In this document: positions 1 through 11,560 of the stretch, piece by piece
Layout: each line of letters begins with the position of its first letter
Position numbering within the stretch: position 1 is the first letter of the stretch
Source of the DNA: Dioscorea cayenensis subsp. rotundata
Lineage: Eukaryota; Streptophyta; Magnoliopsida; Dioscoreales; Dioscoreaceae
NCBI RefSeq assembly: GCF_009730915.1
Contig: NC_052479.1
Location: 5,890,001-5,954,000, forward strand
Direction of reading: 5' to 3'
DNA length: 64,000 nucleotides
Made by a program: the position numbers and the translations under genes
The notes under the pieces: model-generated
What the model was told of the DNA's origin: nothing
What the model saw: the letters and a program-made list of their open reading frames with translations, nothing else
Database searches by the model: none

Positions 1-130
1 GAGAGCAAATTTTTCTAAGAAAAAAATATGAAAATATTGTATTTCAATTGATTGTATTATTAAATAATTTATCTTTAAATTGAGATTAAACATTTTTGTC
101 TAGAGTGAAAATAAAAATATATAGATATAT

Positions 131-356
131 GTATGTTTTTATCATATATAAATATATATACATATATTATAACATTCATTATTCTTGTGACTATGAACAT
201 TCTTATTGAATGAGCACCATCATTTACGAAATATGGGAGTATCAAAATGTATATGAGTATCGTTAATAGTCATAAAAACTAAATCATTTGTACTTTTTTT
301 TTATTTGAATTAAACATTTTTTCAAGATAAAAATAAAAATGATAGATGTATGTATG
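131..356. repeat. AT-rich tandem repeat, left flank of the copia insertion
   Basis: The unit starts at GTATGTTTTTATC (131), contains a TTCATTATTCTTGTGA block and an ATGAGCACCATCATTTA block, and ends in an AAATAAAAATGATAGATGTATG-like tail. The next unit starts at 352, where the LTR element is inserted, and the array resumes at 7481. A partial earlier unit lies at 60-130. It looks like a low-copy tandem or satellite-like repeat of about 210-221 bp. No coding potential is seen. Confidence 0.65.
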
Positions 357-362
357 TGTTAG

Positions 363-1076
363 TCACTGCAGTGAAGAAATTGAAGATTTCTCATAAGCTG
401 TTTAGCCCAGGCAAGAAAATTGATTTACCTATAGGACGGGTGTCTCTACCACCAGTGCCTGAAGATACAGAAGAGGCGAATCTATTGGTTGAAGAAGAAT
501 CTGAGAATATGTTGAAAGAACAACTAGAAAACATAGAGAGAAGACAAAGGTCACTGTCTACAGAACTATTCATCATTGCCCGACAGAAGCAGAAGATTAT
601 ATCCCGTCTGGAAATTCTCGAGAAAAAGAAAACAGAGAAGCTGACGGACATGACTCAGGGGGAGATGATGACCAGGATACATGAAGATAGGGGGAGTTGC
701 CGGAGAAGGTGTAACAAGACTTGGGCACTCGAAGCTGGGCATGTATGTCACTAAAGGGAGAAGTTTTTACTACCACCGGATCGACTTGTTTTTCATTTTG
801 TTGGACATTTAAACATTTGGTCTTATTGTTGTAAACGCTGTTATGTTTATTAGTTCATTAAGTTTAATCGTATTATGTCTCACTAGTTGCAGTTTTGTAT
901 TTCTCTCTCAACTCTTTGTAAGCAACTGATGATATCTTGTGTCAGTCATGTTGTAACTGGAAGTTGTAATAGTGTCAGTATAGTCTGTGTCCCAGTCAGT
1001 GTTGTAACTGAAAGTTGTAACATGAGTCAGTCTGGGTGTAGAAGCAGTTGTGTCAAATTATGCCAAAGGGGGAGAT
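363..1076 (+). repeat. orphan copy of the element's internal 3' region
   Basis: This segment duplicates 5646-6370 almost base for base. It includes the lysine/glutamate-rich tail of ORF2 (residues starting AVKKLKISHKL), the following untranslated stretch with repeated TTGTAACTG blocks, and the purine tract ending GGGGGAGAT at 1076. It lies upstream of the first LTR, where only host DNA is expected. The simplest reading is the remnant of a preceding tandem unit. Confidence 0.8.
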
Positions 1077-2165
1077 TATTAGCGCAACCGTACTATTTAA
1101 TTGGCATGATTTGACACCAAGGTAAGATGACGTGGCAACCATGGTGACAAGGCATACTTGATGACATGGAAAGCATGGTGACATGGCAAGGAGTCTTGGG
1201 TTGCAAGGCAAAGATCTAGAAGATCATGATGAAGCTATCTTAAAGATCTTGGTGGAATCATTTTGGTAACATGTTACAATTTGAAGACAAGATCATATCA
1301 ATACCATATTTAAGAGATGTGATTGAAGACTAAATATGGATGGAGCTTAATTGAAGAAATGTCTATCAATGGTGTGATTGAAGGCTAATTAAAGATATGA
1401 TTGAGGAGTTGAAGACATGCCTATTGTTGGCATGACTGAGTTGATTGATTAAAGATCTATTCTTGGGAAGATTTAAGGACCAAACTTGGGTGAAATGAAA
1501 ATCAAGTTTGGAGAATCTTTGAAGACCAAACTTGGAAGGTTGAAGACTAAGTTTGGCAAGTTTCATAAAGACGCACAAGGATGTGCGCCCCTTGTGAGGG
1601 GACTGCGTGTTGAGGCGGGAGGTAGGCTAGTTGCTAGGCGATCGGGATCAGGAGATTTGGCCGCATCGACTCGGACTAAGCATGATCAGGAGGTTGATGG
1701 GTGTTGTGGTCATCGGCAACGTACCCAAAAACTCAGTAAAGTCAGTAGCTAGGGCCATGTTGCATTTCATGTTACAACGAGGGAGTTGCTATGACTAATT
1801 TCAGAAGGTTTTTAAATTAGTAGCCGCGGAGATTCTAAAAGAGGTATGTGCTATATTTGGGACGTTGAGGCGTCTATATAAGCTACCTTGCTCGTAGATT
1901 GTAAGGTGGACTGGAGCTTGAGTGGGTGCACAAGACAATCTAGAGAGGGAAGTGGTCTTTATTGTTGAGAGAGTGAGTGACAAGTGCTTGTAACTCATGT
2001 ATTTTCACCTCTTTTAGTGGATTGTTTATCTCCGGGCTTGGCCCCCCTGACGTAGGCGAGTGGACGCCAAAATAGGTTACCAATCTTGTGTGTCTCCTTC
2101 TTGCTTGGTTTGTGTGAGTGTTTTGAGTGTTCACTAAACCACAAACCACATCACCGGAACTAACA
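1077..2165 (+). repeat. LTR (middle copy) of the copia-type element
   Basis: It is 1089 bp long, begins TATTAGCGCAACC (TGTTAGTGCAACC in the 3' copy) and ends GGAACTAACA. A TATA box (TATATAAG, 1875-1882) lies in a stretch conserved with the other copy. Short ORFs here are incidental. The copy differs from the 3' LTR by point changes and small indels, including an 18 bp unit (GGAAAGCATGGTGACAT) present twice in the 3' LTR and once here. Confidence 0.85.
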
Positions 2166-2167
2166 AG

Positions 2168-2184
2168 TGGTATCAAAGACTTGG
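2168..2184 (+). other. primer-binding site, initiator tRNA-Met type
   Basis: TGGTATCAAAGACTTGG lies 2 bases after the LTR end. It resembles the plant copia PBS TGGTATCAGAGC that pairs with the 3' end of initiator tRNA-Met. One mismatch in the core suggests decay. Confidence 0.75.
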
Positions 2185-2234
2185 TCACCGTATTCGCTTT
2201 GGTTTTAAATTCGACAAGATCCTAACAAGGACCA

Positions 2235-3728
2235 TTGATGGCCAGAGAAGAAGGAGCTTCCGTCACACGACCATCGTTACTAAATGGATCCAATTACCCA
2301 TATTGGAAGGCATGCATGAAGGCGTTTATCAAATCCATTGATGAGAGTGCATGGATTTCCGTAGAAGAAAGATGGTCCCCTCCTACTCTAGTTGATGAAG
2401 ACAAGAACCAGATCATAAAGAATAAAAGTAGCTGGAGTATCGAAGACATGTGCAAAGCTAATGCCAATGGGAAAGCTCTAAACGCAATCTTTAGAGGAGT
2501 AGCTGAGAATCAGTTTAAGTATATTGCAACATGCGAGTGCGCCAAAAAAGCTTGGGAGATTCTTTAAACCATTTATGAAGGTACCAACTTGGTAAGAGAA
2601 TCTAAACTTCAAATGTTGACAATAACGTTCGAAAATCTCAGGATGGGAAAAGATAAGACCATAACCATGTTCAATGCCAAATTGATGGACATAGCAAATC
2701 AAGCCTACCAGCTCGGCAAGGAATACTCGGATAAGAAGCTAGTATGGAAGACTCTCAGATCACTTCCAAAAAGATTTGATACAAAAATCTCAGCAATAGA
2801 AGAAGCAAGAAACATCTCTACTATGAAACTGGATGAGCTGATGGGGTCTTTGCAAGCATACGAGATGAATCTCAATCCTGAAGGAAGAATAGAAGATATA
2901 GCTTTGAAGGTTGAAGCAACAAGGCAGAAGGAACTACAACAGGGTGTTGAAACTGACAATGAAGATGAAGATGACAGTAATGTTGCTCTTTTGACAAGAA
3001 AGTTGCGAGATATGGTCAAAAAATACAAGACACAAGGCAAGAAATTCTAGAGTAAAGATGGTCCGAATAAAGAAAAAGAAGAAGTCGAAGATCATCTCAT
3101 GAAGATCAAGTGTGGAGAATGTGGAGGCTTTTGGGCACTATCAAGAGCGATTGTGCTAACACTCTCGGGGAAGAAAGGAAAGTCACTGAATGCTAGATGG
3201 AGTGATGACTTTGATGGTAGAATTAAAGAAGACGATGAAGGAAGTCTGAGCAACCATCATACATCCTTTCCTACTGTGATGAACGGATCTAATCTTGTTG
3301 CGGAATATGTTGCAACATCAGCTACAACATCAACTGACAGTGAGTTCAATGAGGTAACAGAAAATGATCTTCTTGTAGGTTATAAACTCATGATGAATAA
3401 ATTCAATGAGATGATGTTGAAAAATCAACGATTAGAGGAGGAGTTGAGTGATTGCAAAAAAAAGTTGCTACATGCTGAGAATACCTTGAACTCCATGAAC
3501 AAAGGCAAAGCCAAGCTTGATGAGATTCTATCTATTGGAAGAACAAGCAAAAACCGACACGGTATTGGGTATGTTGTGGAAACTTCAAAAGTCAAGGCAA
3601 AAAGTTCAGAAGTTATATTTGACAAATCAACTACTCAAGAAAATAATGATGAGAAGCAAGTCAAAGTAAGGGAAGAACCAAAAAGTGAAGTGGTTGCATA
3701 TTTTCATTGTGGAGGATGCGGGACATAA
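2235..3728 (+). pseudogene. gag: copia gag polyprotein (Retrotran_gag_2/UBN2 family), broken
   Basis: Gag forms the particle that packages retrotransposon RNA. From ATG 2235 one frame runs to 3728 with in-frame stops at 2565-2567 and 3048-3050, giving open pieces of 110, 153 and about 226 residues. The N-terminus contains a GSNYPYWKACMKAFIKSID stretch typical of the DUF4219/UBN2 gag head, followed by an AKKAWEIL core helix. Near 3108-3160 a CCHC zinc knuckle begins (C-G-E-C-G-G-F), but single-base insertions disrupt the H and last C before the frame is regained. A coiled-coil, glutamate- and lysine-rich tail follows. The stop at 2565 replaces a position where a glutamine codon (CAA/CAG to TAA) is the likely ancestor. 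It is non-functional as written. Confidence 0.85.
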
Positions 3729-4226
3729 GACCTAAGTGCATCAAATTAAAAGAATACTTGGAAAGTGGAAGAGTAGTTGGACATGTACAAGAAGTCACCA
3801 AAAGGAAGGTCAGAGGAAAGACTATAGTAATCAAGAAATTGTGGATTTGAAAAGGTGAAGTACCAAGAGAAGAAGAAGAGGTCTCCAGTATAAAACTAAA
3901 GATGGTGATAAATCAGACTGGTACAACATCATGTTACAACAAGCAATATGTTGACCGAGGACCTATAAAGTCAACAAGCAAAACACTTCAACGAGCGAAA
4001 ATCTCTTGATGTCTCTCAAAGATTTAAAAAAAAAAATAAAAAAAGGAAATAAAAAAAGGAGGGAGAATTAAAAAAATTCGAGAAGGATTTTTTAGAGTTT
4101 TTGTGAAACAGTGCCTTGGAAGTTGTAACTAATTAAATGGCATAAAAACACTAATATACCAATTTGTTTCCAAAAGTTGTTTTTGAAATCAGGAAGAAGA
4201 AGAAGACGAAGACAGTGTGAGAAAAG

Positions 4227-5940
4227 ATGAGGACGAAGAGGATGACCCGCCGTGCTCCAGTGACCCCACAAGAAATCGCTGCCCAAATTATAAAAGTTAG
4301 GATGAGAGAGACTAATTTTGGAGGAAGCCCATCAAGAGGAGAAGAAGCAGAAGATTTGATGAAAGTGATTGTCCCCTATGTCTCCCCTTAGGATACTATT
4401 TCATCTAATAGAGTAGTAGAAATAGGAATATCTTCACTGAATGTACCACAAGGTGTCAAAGACAGAGATGATCTCCTAAGATGGGTACATGAATCTTTGC
4501 CAAGAGCTTATGTTTAGAGAACAGAGGAAGATGAACAGGATGACTCCACTACAGTTCAGATGTAGAAGGTTCAGAAAATTAACAGGTTGGGGATGAAGAT
4601 GTTGTAGAAGAAGAAGCAACTCTAGCATAAGCAGAAAAGGATACCAATGAAAGAAATACTGAACATGTCGTAGCACAAGTTACAACATCAAAGAGTTTAC
4701 ATAGTTATGATGAGATCCTACTCAAAGATCGTGTTACCCAGATTGCTAATGGAAAGAAAATAGTGTCTGAGAAAAAGGCCCTGTCTAGGAAGAAATCCCA
4801 GAAGAAGGAGAAGGTTAACAAGTCCAAAAGGAAGTCTTTCTTAGATCCCAAAGTAGAAGTCTCTCCAAGGCCCAAAAGGAGATGCACTAAAGCTGCAAAA
4901 TAGGAGGAGAAACCGTCAGCAAACTCTAAGAAAGAAAAGAAGAAGAAAGCAACCCAATAGGCTAAAGACAGTGATGACAAGTTTCTGGACAAATCTTCCA
5001 AGAAGAAATTCAAGACCGTTGCAGATCGAGGACTTGTTGTTGAATGAGTGATAGATGAAGGAGCTTTTGAGAAGTATGGGCTGACCAAGCTACTGCAAGA
5101 AAGGAGTTTGTACAAGTCTACAATATTTCCAGAAAGTTACAGTTTGTCTCTAGTTTATAAATTTTCTGATGTCTAGCGCCATCGACAAAGGCATCTCTAG
5201 AGTTTATGTTCGGGGAAAGGGGATTCCTTTTATCCCAACTCATCTGAACAGATTTTTGGAGTTTAAACCTGAAGTGAAAGGCAATATGAAGAAGGGCTTG
5301 AGTTGAATGAGGAGGTTCTGAAAGAAATTACTGGAGGAAGGACAGAGTTATAGGGAGAAGAAAAACAAGGCTACCAGCATACACCCTCACAGTAAAGTAC
5401 AACGTTCTCTTTAGACTAGGTATTTAGAATTGGTTACCAGCCCCACACAATTCAAGCATAGTGAAGGAGCTCACGCTTTTATTGTTTGATGTTGGCACTG
5501 ATAAGAAATTCTATCTGGGAAGGCTGATCTTCCAGAATATTATGAAAGAAGCTGACTGTAGAAGCTCCTCAACATCACTTAGGTATCATGCACTACTATC
5601 ACAGTATTTGTTACAACATAGAGTACAACTCAGAAAGGGAGAAGCAGTCACTGCAGTGAAGAAATTGAAGATTTCTCAGAAGGTGTTCAACATAGGTAAG
5701 AAAATTGATTTACCTATAGGACGGGTGTCTCCACCACCAATGCCTGAAGATACAGAAGAGGCGAATCTATTGGTTGAAGAAGAATATGAGAAGATGTTGA
5801 AAGAACAACTAGAAGACATAGAGAGAAGGCAAAGGTCACTGTCTATAGAACTATTCATCATTGCCCAGAAGCAGAAGATTATATCCCCGATGCGAAATTC
5901 TCGAGAAGAAGAAAAAAGCAGAAGGTGAGCGGACACGACT
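4227..5940 (+). pseudogene. second ORF: 'putative plant transposon protein' (PF20167-like), broken
   Basis: From ATG 4227 the reading starts MRTKRMTRRAPVTPQEIAA and then passes through several stops and frameshifts. A lysine-rich linker covers about 4730-5000. A conserved core follows at about 5060-5640, with GLTKLLQERSLY, VRGKGIPFIPTHLNRFLEF, NWLPAPHNSS and LLLFDVGTDKKFYLGRLIF-like segments. In the family as I know it, the order WF-x-RGxxF-x-IN/NWLP/G-x-x-x-FG-x-LIF is diagnostic of this domain, which is widespread in plant repeats and has no proven activity. The C-terminus is a charged coiled coil (5700-5935). It sits where pol would be in an autonomous copia element. Confidence 0.65.
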
Positions 5941-6355
5941 CGGTGGGAGATGATGACTAGGAGACACGAAGATAGGGGAGTTGCCAGAGAAGGTGTAACA
6001 AGACTTGCAACAACTCATGAAGACTTAGGCATCAACTGTGTCACAAAAGGAGAGAAGTTTTTACTACCACCAGACTGACTTGTTTTTCATTTGTTGGACA
6101 TTTAAACATTTGGTCTTATTGTTGTGAACGCTGTTATGTTTATTAGTTCATTAAGTTTAATCGTATTATGTCTCACTAGTTGCAGTTTTGTATTTCTCTC
6201 TCAACTCTTTGTAAGCAACTAGATGATATCTTGTGTCAGTCATGTTGTAACTGGAAGTTATAATAGTGTCAGTATAGTCTGTGTCCCAGTCAGTGTTGTA
6301 ACTGAAAGTTGTAACATGAGTCAGTCTGGGTGCAGAAGCAGTTGTGTCAAATTAT

Positions 6356-6370
6356 GCCAAAGGGGGAGAT
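6356..6370 (+). other. polypurine tract
   Basis: GCCAAAGGGGGAGAT lies directly before the 3' LTR start TGTTAGTG. It would prime plus-strand cDNA synthesis. The same tract ends at 1076 in front of the middle LTR. Confidence 0.8.
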
Positions 6371-7480
6371 TGTTAGTGCAACCGTACTATTTAATTGGCA
6401 TGATTTGACACCAGGGCAAGATGACGTGGCAACCATGGTGACAAGGCATACTTGATGACATGGAAAGCATGGTGACATGGAAAGCATGGTGACATGGCAA
6501 GGAGTCTTGGGTTGCAAGGCAAATATGTAGAAGATCATGATGAAACTATCTTAAAGATCTTGGTGGAATCATTTTGGTAACATGTTACAATTTGAAGACA
6601 AGATCATATCAAGACCATATTTAAGAGATGTGATTGAAGAATAAATATGGATGGAGCTTAATTGAAGAAATGTCTATCAATGGTGTGATTTAAGGCTAAT
6701 TAAAGATATGATTGAGGAGTTGAAGACATGCCTATTGTTGGCATGACTGAGTTGATTGATTAAAGATCTATTCTTGGGAAGATTTAAGGACCAAACTTGG
6801 GTGAAATGAAAATCAAGTTTGGAGAATCTTTGAAGACCAAACTTGGAAGGTTGAAGACTAAGTTTGGCAAGTTTCATAAAGACGCACAATGACGTGCGCC
6901 CCTTGCGAGGGGACTGCGTGTTGAAAAACTGAGGAGGTAGGCTAGTTGTCGGCAGTTAGGATCAGGAGATTTAGCTTCATCGACTCGGACTAGGTATGAT
7001 CTGGAGGTTGATGGGTCTTGAGGTCGTCCGCAACGTAACCAGAACTCAATCAAGTCAGCAGGCTGGGCCATGTTGCAATTCATATTACAACAGGAGTTGC
7101 AACGGCTAATTTCGGAAGGTTTTTAAATTAGTAGCCACGGAGATTCTAAAAGAGGTATGTGCTATATTTGGGACGTTGAGGCATCTATATAAGCTACCTT
7201 GCTCGTAGATTGTAAGGTGGACCAAAGGTAAAGAGAGTGGGTGCACAAGACAATCTAGAGAGTGTAGTGATTTTTATTGTTGAAAGAGTGAGTGACAAGT
7301 GCTTGTAACTCATGTATTTTCACCTTTTTTAGTGGATTGTTTATCTCCAAACTTGGCCACCCAGACGTAGGCGAGTGGATGCCGAACTAGGTTACCAATG
7401 TTGTGTGTCTCCTTCTTGCTTGGTTTGTGTGAGTGTTTTGAGTGTTCACTAAACAACAAACCGTATCACCGGAACTAACA
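6371..7480 (+). repeat. 3' LTR of the copia-type element
   Basis: It is 1110 bp long, TGTTAGTGCAACC to GGAACTAACA, flanked on the right by the TSD GTATG (7481-7485). TATA box TATATAAG at 7186-7193. It is collinear with 1077-2165 throughout. Confidence 0.9.
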
Positions 7481-7920
7481 GTATGTTTTTATCGTGTATA
7501 TATGTATACATACATATATTCTCGCATTCATTATTCTTGTAACTTTGAACAGTCTTATTGAATGCGCACCATCATTTAAGAAATATGGCAGTAACATTGA
7601 TAATCATAATTTGCAAAACTAAATCATTTGCACTTACGTTTATTTAAATTAAACATTTTGTCTAGATGAAAATAAAAATTATCGATCTATGTATGCTTTT
7701 ATCATATATATATATATATACACATATATTCTCACATTCATTATTCTTGTGACATTGACACTATTATTGAATGAGCACCATCATTTAAGAAATATGGGAG
7801 TATCAAAATGCATAAGAGTATCATTGATAGTCATAATTTGCAAAACTAAATCATTTAAAAACTAAATCATTTGTACTTATTAATGTAAAAATAAAATGTA
7901 TTTATTGGAAAACTCGTGTA
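7481..7920. repeat. AT-rich tandem repeat, right flank (two units)
   Basis: Unit 7481-7690 and the next unit from 7691 repeat the block seen at 131-351 (GTATG start, TTCATTATTCTTGT, GAGCACCATCATTTAAGAAATATGG, AACTAAATCATTTG). A (TA)n run lies near 7709-7724. The array shows that the copia element landed at a unit boundary of a pre-existing tandem repeat. Confidence 0.65.
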
Positions 7921-9732
7921 TGAAATATGGGAGTATCATTGATAGTCATAATTTGCACTTATTTTTATTTTTCATTTTTAAAAACTAAATCATTTAAAAA
8001 TAATCGTGAATTGATATGTTAAAGAAAACAAATTGGATACATGAGGCTTTAATACCCCATATAAGCAGTATGTGATTAAATGGGATGCTATATTTTTATT
8101 TAAAATGGAGATTTTTAGTGGTTTTCAGTATTAATCAAGTTATTTAAAATATCTAAAATGGCCATAAATGAATAGTATTAGAATTGAGTTGACTGATGAC
8201 TTCCAATAAATGTTAATGTACATCAAAATTTTTGGATATATTCTAAGTATACAACCGGTTAAAATTAAATTTAACTGAAAAAGTTTTTATAAAATATAGA
8301 TTAGTATATTGTTGTGAATTTTATAGTTATAAAAACAAATTCATTCAATTAAAGAAAATAAAATAAAGCATCTTCTTTATTTAAGTGTATTTTTATTTAA
8401 ACAGTTTTAAATCCAAATGTAAAACATAAAACCTGAAAAAGTAGTGATATTTATTTATTTCATTATTTATTTCACTTTCACTTTTTAATGATAATGTTAT
8501 TATTATTATTTTTGTTTTTAACCATGTCAGCTTGAGGGATCATAAAATTTATTAAAACATGCAAAAATAGATTGGGCTGACTGTGAACATCATCAGGAAT
8601 AAATTTAAAAATGCATTTAAAAAAATCAAAACTTTTCTTTGTTTTACAAATATACCATATGCACATAAGATTTTTTACCAATGCAAAAGATTAGATGGAG
8701 ATTACCCCAAGAAAACAATAACTAATTATTAGTTAAAAGTTAATTACACTTTTAAGTTTTAAACTAATGAAGCAAAATAACTTGAAATACAGAAAATTTA
8801 AAAACATATATATTAATATAGTGATCAATTATTATTTACGAGTATTTGAGAATTTCAATTATGAATAAATGTAAGTTGTTAATTAAAATAATCTTATCGT
8901 AAACTACAGTTTATTTACTTAAATGAGCATTTAATTAAACAAAGCTTATAACATATAATTTTAATATATATAAACCAAAATTTTAAAACTTAAATTCTAA
9001 TTAATTAAAACGAATTATAATCTATTAAAAAATATATATAATTCCTTGTCTAATATCTATAAGCAAGCTCTTATCATGATCACCATTATAAGTTTGTAGA
9101 CCATACTCTATTTTTCACAAATTAAACAGAGGGCGTCACAACTATATTCATTTTACTTTAAATTAGGAGGGTGAGTTTTTTTATTTTTTAATTTTTTTTC
9201 TTAACAAGTTACTTAAAGAAAAATGTTACAAATAATATATATTAGATAAAACCATTTTAACAAAAATTTCATTGCAATTAATGTTTCGTTAAGATGACAC
9301 AAAATATTGTTTAGATAAATAAAATAAAATTTTCCACAAAATAATTCGGTTTGTTTACTTGCCACAATAGTTTTAATAAATACTAATTTTACTCCCATGC
9401 GACGGACACTAGCTAGCATAATTGGAATTCATGATTTTAATAATAATTTTAAAAGTAAATTGAGAATAAATAAATCTAGTATCAAAAGTATATCCAATGT
9501 AAATTTGTAAATAATTTTTATTTCTTTTTTCTGGAATTATAAATTTTTTTGGATATTTCTAGAATTATATATTTGATAAATGACAAAATATGATTATAAA
9601 ATAAAATTTTTATCATTATTAATATTATCAATAATGATTTATTTGAGTTCATGATAAAATATATAATTTAATATTTTATATAATTTTTCTATTTTTTATT
9701 TTTTTATATAAATAAGTTTTGGAGGGAAAAAA
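7921..9732. other. AT-rich intergenic DNA
   Basis: No credible coding region. Short ORFs are low-complexity chance frames. The only structured part is 8191-8350, which matches 10112-10139 plus 10395-10605 and serves as the empty site for the insertion at 10140-10394. Confidence 0.6.
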
Positions 9733-10043
9733 TTTGGTATAATACCCGAATTGGTCCCTCTACTTTTCTCCCTCTTCCTTTTTGGTCCCTCTACTAACAA
9801 ATTCGCCCCACTAATCCTTTTACTCTTGAAAATGACCCAATTTAGTCCCTCTACCCTTAATCTTTTCCCATCTAATCACTCTACCTTTGAAAATACAGCC
9901 AATAATTGGCCTATTTTAGAGTAGAAGGGACTAAGTAAAACTATTTTCAAGAGTATAGGGACTACTTGGGAGCATTTCTGAGTAAAGGGACCAAAAGAGA
10001 AGAGAGAGAAAAGTAGAGGGACCAATTCGGGTATTATACCAAA
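9733..10043. mobile_element. foldback/MITE-like element with long inverted repeats
   Basis: The left arm starts TTTGGTATAATACCCGAATT and the right arm ends with its exact reverse complement. Arms of well over 100 bp (GGTCCCTCTACTTTTCTC and AGTCCCTCTAC blocks) pair across about 310 bp. No ORF. I see no convincing target duplication, so the superfamily is unassigned. Confidence 0.75.
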
Positions 10044-10139
10044 AACTTTTCACATAATAAACATTTATTATAGTTAAATTATAAATATATTTTTTTGAAT
10101 ATTTTATAATTGACTAGTTAGTAGTGACTTCCAATAAAT

Positions 10140-10394
10140 TTTAGTTATAATTACCTTAACATTTTTCTACCTTTTCAAATAATCTTTTTAGTCAGTAATT
10201 TCAAATGGTAATGTTTTAGTACCTCATATATTTTAATTGAGTCATGTTAGTTCCTATAAACTCTGAATCCTATCCCTAAAGAGGACTAATATGGCTCATT
10301 TAAAAGTAATAGAGGGACTAAAGGGTATAATTTGAAGTAAAGGACTAAAAGCATAAGTTTGAAAAAGTAAAAAGATTATTTAAAAAAATAAACC
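10140..10394. mobile_element. 255 bp foldback insertion with TAAAT target duplication
   Basis: TAAAT occurs at 10135-10139 and 10395-10399, and the paralogous stretch at 8191-8230 reads straight through (CCAATAAATGTTAATG) without the insert. Internally, imperfect inverted arms pair (AAATAATCTTTTTA near 10180 with AAAAAGATTATTT near 10370). There is no coding sequence. It is probably a non-autonomous DNA transposon. Confidence 0.65.
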
Positions 10395-10639
10395 TAAATG
10401 TTAATGTACCTCAAAATTTTGAATTTATTTCAAATATACTACCAATATAATAAAATTTTATCTTGTACATTTATTATTCCTAATTTATTTTTCAGGAAAC
10501 TATATAAATTAAATTTAACAAAGAAAGTTTTTATAAAATATATATTAATATATTGTTGTCACGTTTATGGTTATAAAATAAATTAATTTAGTACCTTATT
10601 TATAGTCCACCCAAACATACAAAAACTAAAAAATAATAA

Positions 10640-11387
10640 AATAAAGTGGAAATTGCCAAAAAAAACCCTTTAAGTTTGTAAAATTGCCAAAAACACCCCG
10701 TTAGTTTTGCAATCCCTAAAACCCCCCTCCTTTTAAACTCTATGTTTTTCAAACCCCCAAACCCCTATAGCGGATGTGAGCGGAGTGAGTTTCAAATTTT
10801 ATGGGACGAAAATGCCCCTTGCATGGGGAGTCAGTGGTACGACCATCTCGGCGATTTGAGAGGAAGTGGGGATGGTTTTCGGTAGGGTAACCCCGAGAGG
10901 CAATTTATTGGAGCCGTTTACTTGCTTTTTCTCGACTCGCTCTTGACTCTTCCATTTCCAGGGTTGTCTCCGAAGTTGTCTCAGCCGTGAAAGCCTCTAC
11001 GTATTTCTGACTTTTTTCCTTTCCACGGTATCTCAAAGGAGAGTCCCCAGTGACTAGTTGGCATTTTCATCGAGTTTGCAATCTAAGGTATTGAGTATGG
11101 TTTAATGTTAAGCATGTACATACTAAAAGAAAAGATTTTTTCGGTTTTGTTTTGTGTTCCTGTTTTTGTTGGAAGATATTGAAAGTCTGCGAGAGGGATT
11201 TCTCGGTGGGGTTTTGTTAGTCTGCAGGGAGTTTTTCTCGGCTAGGGTTTTGTTTTGTTTTGCATTTTAAATGCAGTATACACTATCGAAAAAGTTTTTC
11301 GATTGTTATGATTTTAATGTAATATTTATAATGTATATTTCCCCTTTTCATTTGATATGGTTGCGATTTTGACAAATGAGGGTTGGC
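10640..11387. other. presumed MULE left end and 5' region
   Basis: 10650-10760 carries repeated TTGCCAAAAA and C-rich runs (CACCCC, CCCCCC). 10790-11380 is higher in GC and has no ORF of note. It may contain the promoter of the + strand gene. Confidence 0.4.
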
Positions 11388-11560
11388 GTTTAAGAAATGA
11401 GATATTACGGTTTAAGTTTTTGTTGTCATTGTTTAAGAATTCTAGATCTACATTTAATAAAAGCTGGGTCTCTATTTAACATTTGATATCTCTGTTTAAC
11501 AACTGAGAGTTTACCGTTTAAAACCTTAAATTTGCGCTTAAACTTTTGTGAATCTGCGTA
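11388..11560 (+). repeat. phased GTTTAA array 1
   Basis: GTTTAA-like hexamers begin at 11388, 11410, 11431, 11452 (ATTTAA), 11474 (ATTTAA), 11494, 11516 and 11536 (GCTTAA), a period of 20-22 bp. The array lies just upstream of the first + strand exon and may be a 5' UTR intron. Confidence 0.75.

Larger units (their letters stand above)
357..7480 (+). mobile_element. copia-type LTR element lacking pol, with a truncated tandem unit at its left end
   Basis: The block is bounded by direct repeats GTATG (352-356 and 7481-7485), the 5 bp target duplication expected for LTR elements. Reading left to right: the LTR start TGTTAG (357-362), an orphan copy of the internal 3' region (363-1076), an LTR (1077-2165), a PBS, gag (2235-3728), a second ORF (4227-5940), a PPT, and the 3' LTR (6371-7480). 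The order 3'-internal/LTR/internal/LTR implies a former LTR-int-LTR-int-LTR tandem that later lost most of its first unit. No protease, integrase, RT or RNase H can be found between gag and the 3' LTR, so it is non-autonomous. Confidence 0.85.

Noticed and set aside
2235..3728. Pararetrovirus or endogenous virus coat protein
   Set aside because: Gag head and LTR/PBS/PPT/TSD structure identify a copia-type retrotransposon. No viral movement protein or RT is present.
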